Assembly: GCA_002839445.1 (NCBI GenBank)
Contig: PGYB01000007.1
Coordinates: 46,558 to 110,557, forward strand
Direction of reading: 5' to 3'
Length of the DNA stretch: 64,000 bases
DNA from: Candidatus Riflebacteria bacterium HGW-Riflebacteria-1
GTDB taxonomy: Bacteria; Muiribacteriota; Ozemobacteria; Ozemobacterales; Ozemobacteraceae
Part shown: piece after piece, positions 51,105 through 58,814 of the stretch
Numbering within the stretch: the stretch's first letter is position 1
How the letters are laid out: every line of letters starts with the position of its first letter
Made by a program: the position numbers and the translations under genes
Notes under the pieces: generated by a model
Seen by the model: the letters and a program-made list of their open reading frames with translations, nothing else
Told to the model about the DNA's origin: nothing
The model's database searches: none

Positions 51105-51466
51105 GCGCAGCTGTTTCTGATGTAAGTCAACACCAGCAGGAAAATGCCCATATAAACCGACAGCGTGAAGAAATACATCAGCGCGAAAAAAAAGAACGGC
51201 ATTTCCCTGATAACCTTGTTAAACAATTCGTTTTCAACTTCCTGAAAAATCATGTTTTTTCGGGAAAACTGGTCAAAAAAGAATATTGTCACTGCTCCGA
51301 GGCCAAAAAAACCGAGCGCGAAGCCGAATCCGGCCGCAAACACCGGAGTGTAATTATTCATGGGCGCAGTAGAATAAAGGCCATAAGCTACCAAAAGGCT
51401 TGCTGTCAGCAATCCGCAAAAGACCACTGAAGCCCAGAAAATCCATCCCCACAAAAATTCTTTCAT
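51101..51466 (-). CDS. Four-helix small membrane protein
   Basis: The 121-residue protein has four hydrophobic segments (for example FWASVVFCGLLTASLLVAY and FFFFALMYFFTLSVYMGIFLLVL) and a short polar loop. No family is recognised. It lies 1 bp after the MazG-like gene and overlaps the binding-protein gene by 4 bp, so it belongs to the same operon. Confidence 0.6.
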   Translation of the reverse strand: MKEFLWGWIFWASVVFCGLLTASLLVAYGLYSTAPMNNYTPVFAAGFGFALGFFGLGAVTIFFFDQFSRKNMIFQEVENELFNKVIREMPFFFFALMYFFTLSVYMGIFLLVLTYIRNSCA

Positions 51467-51467
51467 C

Positions 51468-51890
51468 TTATCTTAACGGCTCCGGTTTTTTCCAGTTGCC
51501 ATCATAGTCCTGAGTTGGGTATTTCTGGCAGTTCTTGCGCATTTTTTTAGCCATTTCGCTGGCCATGTCGACTTTAAGAACGTTTGCCAGGCTCAGCAGA
51601 TATGCCATAACGTCGCACATCTCTTCGGCAATCTGCTGATGCCTGTTTGAGTCGATTTCTTCACTGGCCGGCGGCGACCATTGAAAGTGCTCAAGAAGCT
51701 CTGAGGCTTCTAAAACAACAGAAATCGCGATATTTTTTGGCGTGTGATACTTGTGCCAGCTGCGGTCACTGACAAACTTTTCGACCATAGACTTGAGTTC
51801 GTCGATGCTGGTGTTGGCATCGGACAACGTCTGTTCGCCAGCTGAACTGTGATTGAGCATTGATTGCAGGTGTGACTCAGGTGATGACAT
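51468..51890 (-). CDS. MazG-like nucleotide pyrophosphohydrolase (dCTPase-type)
   Basis: The 140-residue protein contains a MazG-like/DCTPP1-type domain: FVSDRSWHKYHTPKNIAIS, the metal-binding helix VVLEASELLEHFQW and EEMCDVMAYLLSLANVL, with the E-x-x-E and E-x-x-D ligands in order. These all-alpha hydrolases remove unwanted nucleotides such as modified dCTP. The first 25 residues are a variable leader. It begins 8 bp after the M28 peptidase gene stop. Confidence 0.85.
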   Translation of the reverse strand: MSSPESHLQSMLNHSSAGEQTLSDANTSIDELKSMVEKFVSDRSWHKYHTPKNIAISVVLEASELLEHFQWSPPASEEIDSNRHQQIAEEMCDVMAYLLSLANVLKVDMASEMAKKMRKNCQKYPTQDYDGNWKKPEPLR

Positions 51891-51898
51891 TTATCTTC

Positions 51899-53224
51899 TC
51901 AATTGGAGTTTTCGGGATTGATTGCAAAATCGTAAAGGGTGGCTGCGTTAAGGCGCAATATCTGCAGGCAGAGATCCTGATTGGTGTTTTCAACCAGGTC
52001 AGTGGTTTTGTGATAGTGGGGATTTGTCGCAAATTCGGATTCAATTGTCAGTACAGCTGGTATTTTCTGCTGCAGGAAAGGCGCGTGATCTGAGCCCCAG
52101 GCATTAAAGCTGGTCTGAATGGTGAAGTCTGCATAGTTGAGTGCTAGTTTCTGCATTCTTTCTACCATTGGGCGGTTAAAGGCGCTGGTTTCGATCATTA
52201 CTGACAGTGGCGCAACGGCATCAAAAGCAATCATATCGAGGTTGAGAACCGCTTTGATGGTTGGGCGCTCTTCGGCGCTCAGCTCTTTTACATAGGCTTT
52301 CGAGCCATACAGGCCCTGTTCTTCACCCATGAACAACACAAATTTTACGGTGGCAGCAGGCTTGAGGCCTGATTCTTTGAGCAGTCTGGCCAGAGCAATT
52401 ACGCCGGCCGAGCCGCTGCCGTTGTCATCGGCACCTGGCGCATCGTTGCGTGGCGACTGCGAAGTGCTGTCAAGGTGCCCAACAACTAGAACCTGCCCAA
52501 ACTTCTTTTCGTCTGTTCCCTTGATTTCTGCAATCACATTATGGGTCTCGGTACTGCCTATTTTAAAAGGCTGCAGGCGGGTTGTGTAACCCATGTCAGC
52601 GAAGATTTTTTCGCAGTGTTCAATCGACTTTTGTGCTGGAGCTACATAAGAATAGCGGGTTTTAAAGTTTACCAGGTCGGTAAGGTCCTGAAGAAAAGCT
52701 TTCATGTCAAGCAGTTCAATAAACCTGGCTGTGGCATCTTCAGTCTTTATGCGGGTACTACCGGTGCTGACCGGTGCGGTAAGAATTACTTTGTTCGCAG
52801 GCAGAAGCTCTACCTTGGTGAAATCTGACTGTTTGGAGAGAAGGTTCATGCCGGCAGTTTCGCCGGCGATAAGTACGATAAAGCCCATTTCTCGGTAAAC
52901 AGTGCGTGTGCCTGGAAAGGTCATGTTGAAGACGGCCGGATCTTTGGTTGTTACCAGATAAAGCGTCTCGCCAGGGCGCAGAGGCAGGCTGGTAAGCGGA
53001 TCGCCTTTGATTATCTCGTCATTGAGGGCAGTGCCGGCCAGAATTATCATTACTTCGCCGAATTGCGCATATTTTTCGCTGCCTGAGCCAGATTTTTTGA
53101 TCAGCTCGTAGCCTGTCTTGCTCGAAACAACATTTACCCAGTCAGCGGCCATGGCAGCCGTTGAACAGACCAGCGTCAATACTATTGATAATCCAATCAA
53201 GCCGGTGCGTGCGAAAAATTTCAT
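51899..53224 (-). CDS. Secreted M28-family aminopeptidase
   Basis: A signal peptide (GLIGLSIVLTLVCSTAAMA) and an N-terminal non-catalytic part of about 180 residues precede an M28 zinc peptidase domain. VVGHLDSTSQS, GADDNGSGSAGV and MGEEQGLYGSKAYV carry the zinc ligands and the catalytic Glu. The enzyme should trim amino acids from peptides in the periplasm or outside. AGGAG is five bases before the start. It is upstream of the MazG-like gene in the same direction and divergent from the second prepilin operon. Confidence 0.88.
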   Translation of the reverse strand: MKFFARTGLIGLSIVLTLVCSTAAMAADWVNVVSSKTGYELIKKSGSGSEKYAQFGEVMIILAGTALNDEIIKGDPLTSLPLRPGETLYLVTTKDPAVFNMTFPGTRTVYREMGFIVLIAGETAGMNLLSKQSDFTKVELLPANKVILTAPVSTGSTRIKTEDATARFIELLDMKAFLQDLTDLVNFKTRYSYVAPAQKSIEHCEKIFADMGYTTRLQPFKIGSTETHNVIAEIKGTDEKKFGQVLVVGHLDSTSQSPRNDAPGADDNGSGSAGVIALARLLKESGLKPAATVKFVLFMGEEQGLYGSKAYVKELSAEERPTIKAVLNLDMIAFDAVAPLSVMIETSAFNRPMVERMQKLALNYADFTIQTSFNAWGSDHAPFLQQKIPAVLTIESEFATNPHYHKTTDLVENTNQDLCLQILRLNAATLYDFAINPENSN

Positions 53225-53333
53225 GACAATTCTCCTTGCCTGTTTACGCAGATACTTCTTTAATGATAACTTATAAGATATTAAATCTCAAAAGTTTTGT
53301 AGAGAATTTTGCAGGCGACGGAAGGGTCGAATA

Positions 53334-53825
53334 ATGATTGTTATCTGCCGACCGCACAGCATGAGGAAAAGACCGACCAGTGTCAGTGCTTTTACCATGC
53401 CTGAGCTGCTGATAACAATACTGCTGCTATCGATACTTTTTACTCTGGCAATTATATTTTCGAGCGGGCTCGGCCAGTCGAGGCGTCTACGCGATTACAG
53501 CGTAGCGGTAGCCCTGGTACAGCAGGCAATAGAAGTCGCTCGCAGCGCCCCATTTAAACTTCTTGACGACGCTGATGCCGGCAAAGACAGCTTGGAGATC
53601 GACCTTAACACCAACTCCGGTGAAAACGACCCGTTCATTCCCGAAATCGACTCGGGTGGAATCACCTATAGCCGCAAAGTTGATATTATCGATGTAATGG
53701 CTCTCGAAGACAAATCCAGGCCAATCGGTCTCAAGCTTATAACTGTGACAGTAACCTGGAAACCTCTCGATGGCGGTCGCCCTGACCCCTTCGTCGTGAC
53801 CACCACCATAGCTGATATGAACTGA
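53334..53825 (+). CDS. Prepilin-like protein with an unusual cleavage site
   Basis: The 163-residue protein has SVSA|FTMPELLITILLLSILFTLAIIF. The pattern is prepilin-like with Glu at +5, but the residue before the cleavage site is Ala rather than Gly and a proline stands at +4, which may lower PilD processing. GGAAGGG eight bases before ATG 53334 supports the start. It is first in a three-gene operon resembling the one at 24455-26344. It is probably a PilV/PilE-like minor pilin. Confidence 0.65.
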   Translation: MIVICRPHSMRKRPTSVSAFTMPELLITILLLSILFTLAIIFSSGLGQSRRLRDYSVAVALVQQAIEVARSAPFKLLDDADAGKDSLEIDLNTNSGENDPFIPEIDSGGITYSRKVDIIDVMALEDKSRPIGLKLITVTVTWKPLDGGRPDPFVVTTTIADMN

Positions 53826-53832
53826 GTTGAAC

Positions 53833-54585
53833 ATGAGAATACCAGACCGGAAAAAAATGCAGGCAGGCAGGCCCAGTCGCGGCTTTACCATCATAGAAGC
53901 CATGATTGTAGTAGTTATTACCTCGATAATTCTTCTTTTTGCCTATCGCATCTTTTTTTCGCAGACGCGCGTGATGACGCAATCCATTGAATTCCTGCAG
54001 GTCAACGAGAGTTTTCGCAAAATCATATCGTTTATGGGCGATGATATTCGCGAGGCCACGAATATTTTGAAGCCAGCTCCGGTTCTGGCTGAGAAGGTAA
54101 TAGAACTGGTCACCAGGCCGGGAGTGATTTTGCAGTTGCAAAGCTCTGACCTCGATCCCGCCATTCCTTTTGACAGCCCTCTTGGTGGACAGGTTTGTCT
54201 GCGCCGTGAGATTACTTACGAACTTGAGAAGATCAAGAATCCCGAATCTCAGGTCATACCTCGCTATCGCCTTATCAGAACTGCTACTGTCGAAGAAAAG
54301 CCAGGCCAGAAAACAACACAGCGTCAGACTATCGTCGACAACATCAGGGATCTGGTAATCTATCGCACAATCCGCCGCCCGTTTAAGCCCGGAAATATAA
54401 GTGGCAAGGAAGACCATCTGGTGATTCCTCTGCCACTCAGTCAGTCGGGCACCGGCAACAGTCTGGTGCATCTCAACATGGTTCTTGAGCGCGCAAGAAG
54501 AGGTGATGAATCTGGTGATGTCTACAGTATCAATATGAACACCAGCTTTTATAAACGTGGAAAAGAGATTTTTAAACACCCATGA
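53833..54585 (+). CDS. Prepilin-type minor pilin (PilW-like)
   Basis: The 250-residue protein starts with a basic leader and SRG|FTIIEAMIVVVITSIILLF, a standard prepilin peptidase site with Glu at +5. The head is long, as in PilW/PulJ. ATG 53833 is used; a TTG two codons earlier is possible and no strong ribosome binding site is present, so it may be coupled to the gene before it. Its end overlaps the next gene by 4 bp (ATGA). Confidence 0.75.
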   Translation: MRIPDRKKMQAGRPSRGFTIIEAMIVVVITSIILLFAYRIFFSQTRVMTQSIEFLQVNESFRKIISFMGDDIREATNILKPAPVLAEKVIELVTRPGVILQLQSSDLDPAIPFDSPLGGQVCLRREITYELEKIKNPESQVIPRYRLIRTATVEEKPGQKTTQRQTIVDNIRDLVIYRTIRRPFKPGNISGKEDHLVIPLPLSQSGTGNSLVHLNMVLERARRGDESGDVYSINMNTSFYKRGKEIFKHP

Positions 54586-56900
54586 AAAGACAACTTAACA
54601 ACAGATCTGGCTCAGGATACGTCATTGTCTTAGCCTTTGCCGGGATTCTGCTCATCTTTTTCATGATTTTCGGAACATTTAAAAGCGGGCAGCAGCAGTT
54701 GCAGTCGAAAGATGTGCGTCGCTTTGTCACCGCCAGTCTTGGCGAAACAGCATTGAACTGCATTATATCCGAATTGAATGCAAATCGAGCATTCAGCACG
54801 CACCGCTATTATCGCGAAAAGGGCGATGAATACTGGAATTCGCCGGTTAAGGAGCGCGAAACTCTTTTGGGCGACATGGGAAAAGTCTATGTCAGCGGAG
54901 TTAAGAAGGGTGTTTACCAGGGCGGTTCTCAATTCGGCGAGTTTAAAGCCAAGGTCGCGCCAATCTTCAGCGCGCGTGAGAACTCCAAGACTCAGACTCT
55001 GCTTGAGGCTGAGATGTATACTCGCGCCGAAATCGTTGTCAAAGTTGGTGCCGGCTGGGGAATCCAGGAAGAAACCTGCCGCAAGATCACAGCGATGATC
55101 GAGCGCCGTTACCCGGCTACCGAAAATGTTCTGTATGACGGTGAACTTCTTGATCTCGGCTCTCTCGGACCATTTCCAAGTCGCGAGAATCAGCTGCGCC
55201 GTGGGCGCCTGTATGGTTACAACTGGATTACCTTTAACACTGCCGGCGGTGCCTGCCGAGGCTCTGAACTGTTTGATATGGAAAAAATCGAGACTCCCGG
55301 CTTTATCAGAGCGCTTAAGGATACCCGTATTTCTTTCGCGGATGGCAGCATTCTCAACCTGTCTTCGGCGAACGATTCGATTCAGATGGACAAATTTGAC
55401 CCGCGTGAGGGTTATATCGTAGATGGCGCCAATGGCGCGCACCCGATCAAACTGGCAAGGTTGCCGCGCGAGCGCATCAAGGCGACAGCTTATCGCTACC
55501 GAAAATCTTACGGGCTGATTCTCGAAAAAAACATGCTTCCTGAAGGCAAATACAGCAATCCCTATGACCCTGGCAAAAAGTATGTTGATATAAATTTTGG
55601 TGATTATCGCGTGCTCAAATCAGCCAGCAAAAGCCCCGATCGTCAGGATGAAGATGCCGAGGGTGGTGCAGTCGATGAAGAAGAAGAAGGCGAAACTAGC
55701 CCTGAGACTGATTACACAACCGGCTCAGATGATCCCGAGGTAATTCGAAAATTGCGCGGTGACAGAATTCTGATTTATACTGAGGTGCCACTGCGCGTGT
55801 GGGGCTGTCCAGATCGCTCTGTCACTATTTACAGCACCGAAGATATAATTGTTGGCGGCGACTTCAACCAGAACCCGCGCACTCCGCAGCTTTATGAGAA
55901 CGACGATTACATCAACTATCGTTTTCCGCTCGAAAATGGCAAGGAACGCCACAAGATCGGTGCCATGCTGATGTCTGAGAAGCGCGTAATTATCGATGTG
56001 TCGCGCCCGACTCTCTTTGCCCGCAACGAGCTTAAGCCGTTTTTTCTGTATTCTCTTGCCAAAACCCTGCACCCATCAACTCCTGAGATCGAGGCTGAGA
56101 TTAAATACATCCTTTGCCCTCTCGACCCCAATAATCGCAAGGCGCTCATCGGACTCGGTGAACTGGGCACCGACGGCAATTTTATGCCGCGCTATGGCAC
56201 TATCGCCTGGCTGTACAACAACAAGGAAGTGAATTCGGGGGGACAGTATCAGGCTAATCTCGAAGATATGATCAACTTTTTTACGCCTGGCGGTGGTGAC
56301 AAGCCGAGGTTCGGCATCAACGACGACAAGGTGCGTAATGACATTATTGAATATTTTAAGACCGCGGTGAGAGACGTTGGCGATCTGACTACCACCGAAC
56401 AGGACAGACTGTTTGACATGGCCTGGAACCAGGCGGTTATCGAAGAAGATGCTTCGCCCAACCCATATAACGGCGCCATGGGCCTGATGATGGGATTGTT
56501 CGAAGAAGCCCGCAAAGACCCTAGCGATGGTCTGTTTATTCCTGAAATTACTATCAACGCAGTTCTTGTCAGTTCTACCCGCCGTGCTTCGCGCTTCAGC
56601 ATCGGCAACACAGCTGAAAAGGTTGATGACGAGATTGGCAACGCCGGTAGTTATCAGTATATGCGACCGCCGGGCTTTATTATTCAGCGAGTCTACGGTG
56701 GTGTAATCCGTCTGGCCAGCAAAGAGCCTGAATACTATATCTCCGGGGCTCATACCGGCTCAAATATTTTGCGCCGGCGCATCTGGGACAGAACCAATCT
56801 CTACAATAAAACTTTCAGGCCGCTTGAATCGCCAGCTGCCCACAACCTGCTGACCTACACTGAAGAAATGATCTCTGAAAAAGAATACAACAATTTCTAG
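54582..56900 (+). CDS. Large PilX/GspK-like pilus-associated protein
   Basis: The 772-residue protein begins RSGSGYVIVLAFAGILLIFFMIFGTF, an anchoring helix of PilX type without Glu+5. The rest is unusually long for this class and contains an acidic low-complexity stretch (about 365-395, rich in Asp and Glu) and several strand-rich parts. It may act as a large tip or K-like subunit, or as a scaffold for it. It is translationally coupled to the PilW-like gene. No other pilus assembly gene (ATPase, platform or secretin) is in the window. Confidence 0.6.
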   Translation: MKRQLNNRSGSGYVIVLAFAGILLIFFMIFGTFKSGQQQLQSKDVRRFVTASLGETALNCIISELNANRAFSTHRYYREKGDEYWNSPVKERETLLGDMGKVYVSGVKKGVYQGGSQFGEFKAKVAPIFSARENSKTQTLLEAEMYTRAEIVVKVGAGWGIQEETCRKITAMIERRYPATENVLYDGELLDLGSLGPFPSRENQLRRGRLYGYNWITFNTAGGACRGSELFDMEKIETPGFIRALKDTRISFADGSILNLSSANDSIQMDKFDPREGYIVDGANGAHPIKLARLPRERIKATAYRYRKSYGLILEKNMLPEGKYSNPYDPGKKYVDINFGDYRVLKSASKSPDRQDEDAEGGAVDEEEEGETSPETDYTTGSDDPEVIRKLRGDRILIYTEVPLRVWGCPDRSVTIYSTEDIIVGGDFNQNPRTPQLYENDDYINYRFPLENGKERHKIGAMLMSEKRVIIDVSRPTLFARNELKPFFLYSLAKTLHPSTPEIEAEIKYILCPLDPNNRKALIGLGELGTDGNFMPRYGTIAWLYNNKEVNSGGQYQANLEDMINFFTPGGGDKPRFGINDDKVRNDIIEYFKTAVRDVGDLTTTEQDRLFDMAWNQAVIEEDASPNPYNGAMGLMMGLFEEARKDPSDGLFIPEITINAVLVSSTRRASRFSIGNTAEKVDDEIGNAGSYQYMRPPGFIIQRVYGGVIRLASKEPEYYISGAHTGSNILRRRIWDRTNLYNKTFRPLESPAAHNLLTYTEEMISEKEYNNF

Positions 56901-57002
56901 CCTTTTTCAGACTTGGTCGTCTGTCTCATACCAATTCCGCTTATTTAGTTTGTAAATACTATAAGAGCTGCATCTGCCAAAAGTTGTGGTGTTTATCAGC
57001 AG

Positions 57003-58049
57003 TTAGTAGCCAGTTTTGTTGCTTTTGCCGGCGATTGTGAATAGCCAGCCATTTTGCGCGGTGATACCGGTATTCTTATCGCGCAGGTAAATATCGATGA
57101 AATAATTGCCCGGCTTGAATTCTGAGCCGACTGTCGCCGTCAGCATGCGGGTCTGAGGATCAAAGCTGAAGGTAACTTTTTTTCCGGTAGTCTTGGCGTT
57201 GAGCACGTATTTCTCGGGTGAATAATCGGCCAGTTCGTCGAGCCGGCACGAAAAGGTGGCCAGTTGAGTTACCACCTGCCCGGGCGCAGGATACTGTTGT
57301 GAAGCCGGCAGTGCCCGCATACCGAATCTGATCAGAAACTTGTTCATGTCATCGCTTGAGTAAATAACCTGGCGCTTGACCAGATATGGCGACAAGCCCT
57401 GGTAGCTGGCGCCGCCATCGACAGTCATGGCACCGGCAAAACCTGAGTCGCGTACCAGTTGCATTGTACGGTCAGTGTAAACGCCGTATGGCCAGACCAT
57501 GAACTTAACCTTGTTGCCAAGCTGCTTTTCGATAATGTCGCGGGCTGCAACGATCTCGTGATTCAGAAACTTTTTTTCGAACTCGGCGTTTTCATAATGC
57601 TCGGCCAGGTTTTTATGGCCCATCGAGTGGCATTCTACGCTCCAGCCTGCGTTGATGAGTTCGCTGAGTTGCTGCCAGCTCATCGCCAGCTTCGACCCGA
57701 TAAACGATGGATAAACGCAGACAATACCCTTAAATCCGTATTTTTTCATTACCGGAAAGGCGTAGTCGTAAACGGTGCGGTAACCATCGTCAAAAGTTAT
57801 AACCACGCTGTTTTCAGTTGGCGCGCTGCCACTGGCAAGCGCAGCGAGCAATTCTTCTGAATTAAGACTCTTGTATTTGCGTTGATGCAGGTATTCAAGC
57901 TGTTCCGTGAATTTGTCGAGTGACAGTGAAAACTTGCCACTGGCCTTTGGTTCAACCTGATGATAGCAGAACCCGGCAATGTCGGTGCGCGCTGCCAGGG
58001 GCGAGAGAACAAGCATCATGCAAAAGGCGAGTGTTAATAGTCGTTTCAT
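57003..58049 (-). CDS. Secreted polysaccharide deacetylase (PgaB/IcaB-like NodB domain)
   Basis: A signal peptide (LAFCMMLVLSPLAA) leads to a CE4/NodB domain: VVITFDDGY (motif 1 with the catalytic and metal-binding Asp), VECHSMGHKNL (motif 2 with two His ligands) and MVWPYG (motif 3). Before it, FCYHQVEP matches the opening of PgaB/IcaB-type enzymes. It removes acetyl groups from an exported or cell-wall polysaccharide. The C-terminal 100 residues are beta-rich and may bind the polymer. Its promoter is unclear; the region upstream holds a small RNA candidate ending 186 bp before its ATG. Confidence 0.85.
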   Translation of the reverse strand: MKRLLTLAFCMMLVLSPLAARTDIAGFCYHQVEPKASGKFSLSLDKFTEQLEYLHQRKYKSLNSEELLAALASGSAPTENSVVITFDDGYRTVYDYAFPVMKKYGFKGIVCVYPSFIGSKLAMSWQQLSELINAGWSVECHSMGHKNLAEHYENAEFEKKFLNHEIVAARDIIEKQLGNKVKFMVWPYGVYTDRTMQLVRDSGFAGAMTVDGGASYQGLSPYLVKRQVIYSSDDMNKFLIRFGMRALPASQQYPAPGQVVTQLATFSCRLDELADYSPEKYVLNAKTTGKKVTFSFDPQTRMLTATVGSEFKPGNYFIDIYLRDKNTGITAQNGWLFTIAGKSNKTGY

Positions 58050-58234
58050 GTAAACCTCGGTAAGTTTGTTATGTGTGTGGGGCTTATTGTTACTTCGCTG
58101 AATTCCTGCTTATCTGGTGCAATGAAAAGGTTCCGGGAGATCTGTAAGGCTTTGCCTGCCAAATCCCTGTCTGGACTTTGCAGTTCTTGTGCATTTGCTA
58201 AGCCGGGTGACCTGTAATATATCATAAAACAGGC

Positions 58235-58260
58235 AAAAAAAAAGGCCACTTGCTGTAGCC
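58235..58260 (-). terminator. Rho-independent terminator of the small RNA candidate
   Basis: GGCTAC and GTGGCC (58255-58260 and 58244-58249 on the plus strand) pair around a 5-base loop with one G-U pair, followed by nine Ts on the minus strand. Confidence 0.75.
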
Positions 58261-58317
58261 CTTGATCAAGGAAAGGAATGATTGAAGACAACTGACGAAT
58301 AAGTCGTGCAGTGTTGT
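58235..58317 (-). ncRNA. Candidate sigma-54-dependent small RNA beside hfq
   Basis: A predicted transcript of about 83 nt runs from near 58317 to the T-run at 58235 on the minus strand. Its 5' end can form a stem-loop (ACTG-C-ACGA pairs with TCGT-CAGT around CTTAT, with ACA/TGT extending it). A pyrimidine-rich single-stranded part (ATTCCTTTCC) follows, which could pair with purine-rich ribosome binding sites. The end is a terminator hairpin with nine Us, the kind of end that Hfq binds. A sigma-54 promoter sits at 58328-58342 and hfq lies 219 bp upstream. Alternatively it could be a leader or attenuator of the deacetylase gene. Confidence 0.5.
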
Positions 58318-58327
58318 TAATACATAT

Positions 58328-58342
58328 GCAATAGTTGTGCCA
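58328..58342 (-). promoter_or_regulatory. Sigma-54 promoter (TGGCAC-N5-TTGC)
   Basis: On the minus strand TGGCAC, a 5-base spacer and TTGC are followed by A; this matches the -24/-12 consensus with exact spacing, including the GG and GC dinucleotides. It lies between hfq and the deacetylase gene. Transcription would begin near 58317. Confidence 0.6.
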
Positions 58343-58483
58343 ACTTTTCAGGGCCTTTATTTAAGCAAACTGGCACGTTTGGTTCGTTGCAAAGGCGCTA
58401 TTGATAAATAATTATACAGGTATAGACCAGTTTGTGTTTAAAAAATGAACAATTAGCCTGCTTAATCTTTGTGCACTGCTAAA

Positions 58484-58509
58484 AGAAAAAAGACCGCCCG
58501 GTTGGGCGG
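58484..58509 (-). terminator. Rho-independent terminator of hfq
   Basis: CCGCCC (58494-58499) pairs with GGGCGG (58504-58509) over a 4-base loop, followed on the minus strand by a T-rich run. It separates hfq from the small RNA candidate. Confidence 0.75.
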
Positions 58510-58535
58510 CCTTCTTATCCTGGATAAACTAATTT

Positions 58536-58754
58536 TCAGCCGGGTAGATTAAAATTGTCAGGCAACTGAATAGTAGAAACGGCGTGCTTGTAAATAAGCT
58601 GTTTTTTACCTTCTGATTCAAGCAGAACCACAAAGGTATCAAAATCAAGAATTGTGCCTTGAATCTGGAAACCTTTCATCAAAAAGATCTTTATGACTTC
58701 CCTTTTGTCTTTCAAATACTGAAGAATATTATCCTGGATATTAATAGCGGGCAT
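58536..58754 (-). CDS. hfq: RNA chaperone Hfq
   Basis: The 72-residue protein matches Hfq along its whole length: NIQDNILQYLKDKREVIKIFLMKGFQIQG with FDTFVVLLES is Sm motif 1, and IYKHAVSTIQ is Sm motif 2 with the YKH residues of the hexamer. The C-terminal tail is minimal. Hfq pairs small RNAs with mRNAs. GGAGG precedes the start. Unlike many proteobacteria, no miaA lies next to it; the upstream neighbour is the TPR protein gene, 60 bp away. Confidence 0.95.
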   Translation of the reverse strand: MPAINIQDNILQYLKDKREVIKIFLMKGFQIQGTILDFDTFVVLLESEGKKQLIYKHAVSTIQLPDNFNLPG

Positions 58755-58814
58755 TTCTCTTACCTCCGAATGGATTCTTATTGTTAATAGAACATTTTAG
58801 CAAAAAAAGCAAAC

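Noticed and set aside
58046..58291. 81-residue minus-strand frame overlapping the deacetylase start by 4 bp
   Set aside because: It has no ribosome binding site and no recognisable features, and it runs through the small RNA terminator. The overlap is probably chance.
58363..58383. Second TGGCAC...TTGC on the plus strand near hfq
   Set aside because: The spacer is 10 bases instead of 5, so it cannot work as a sigma-54 promoter.
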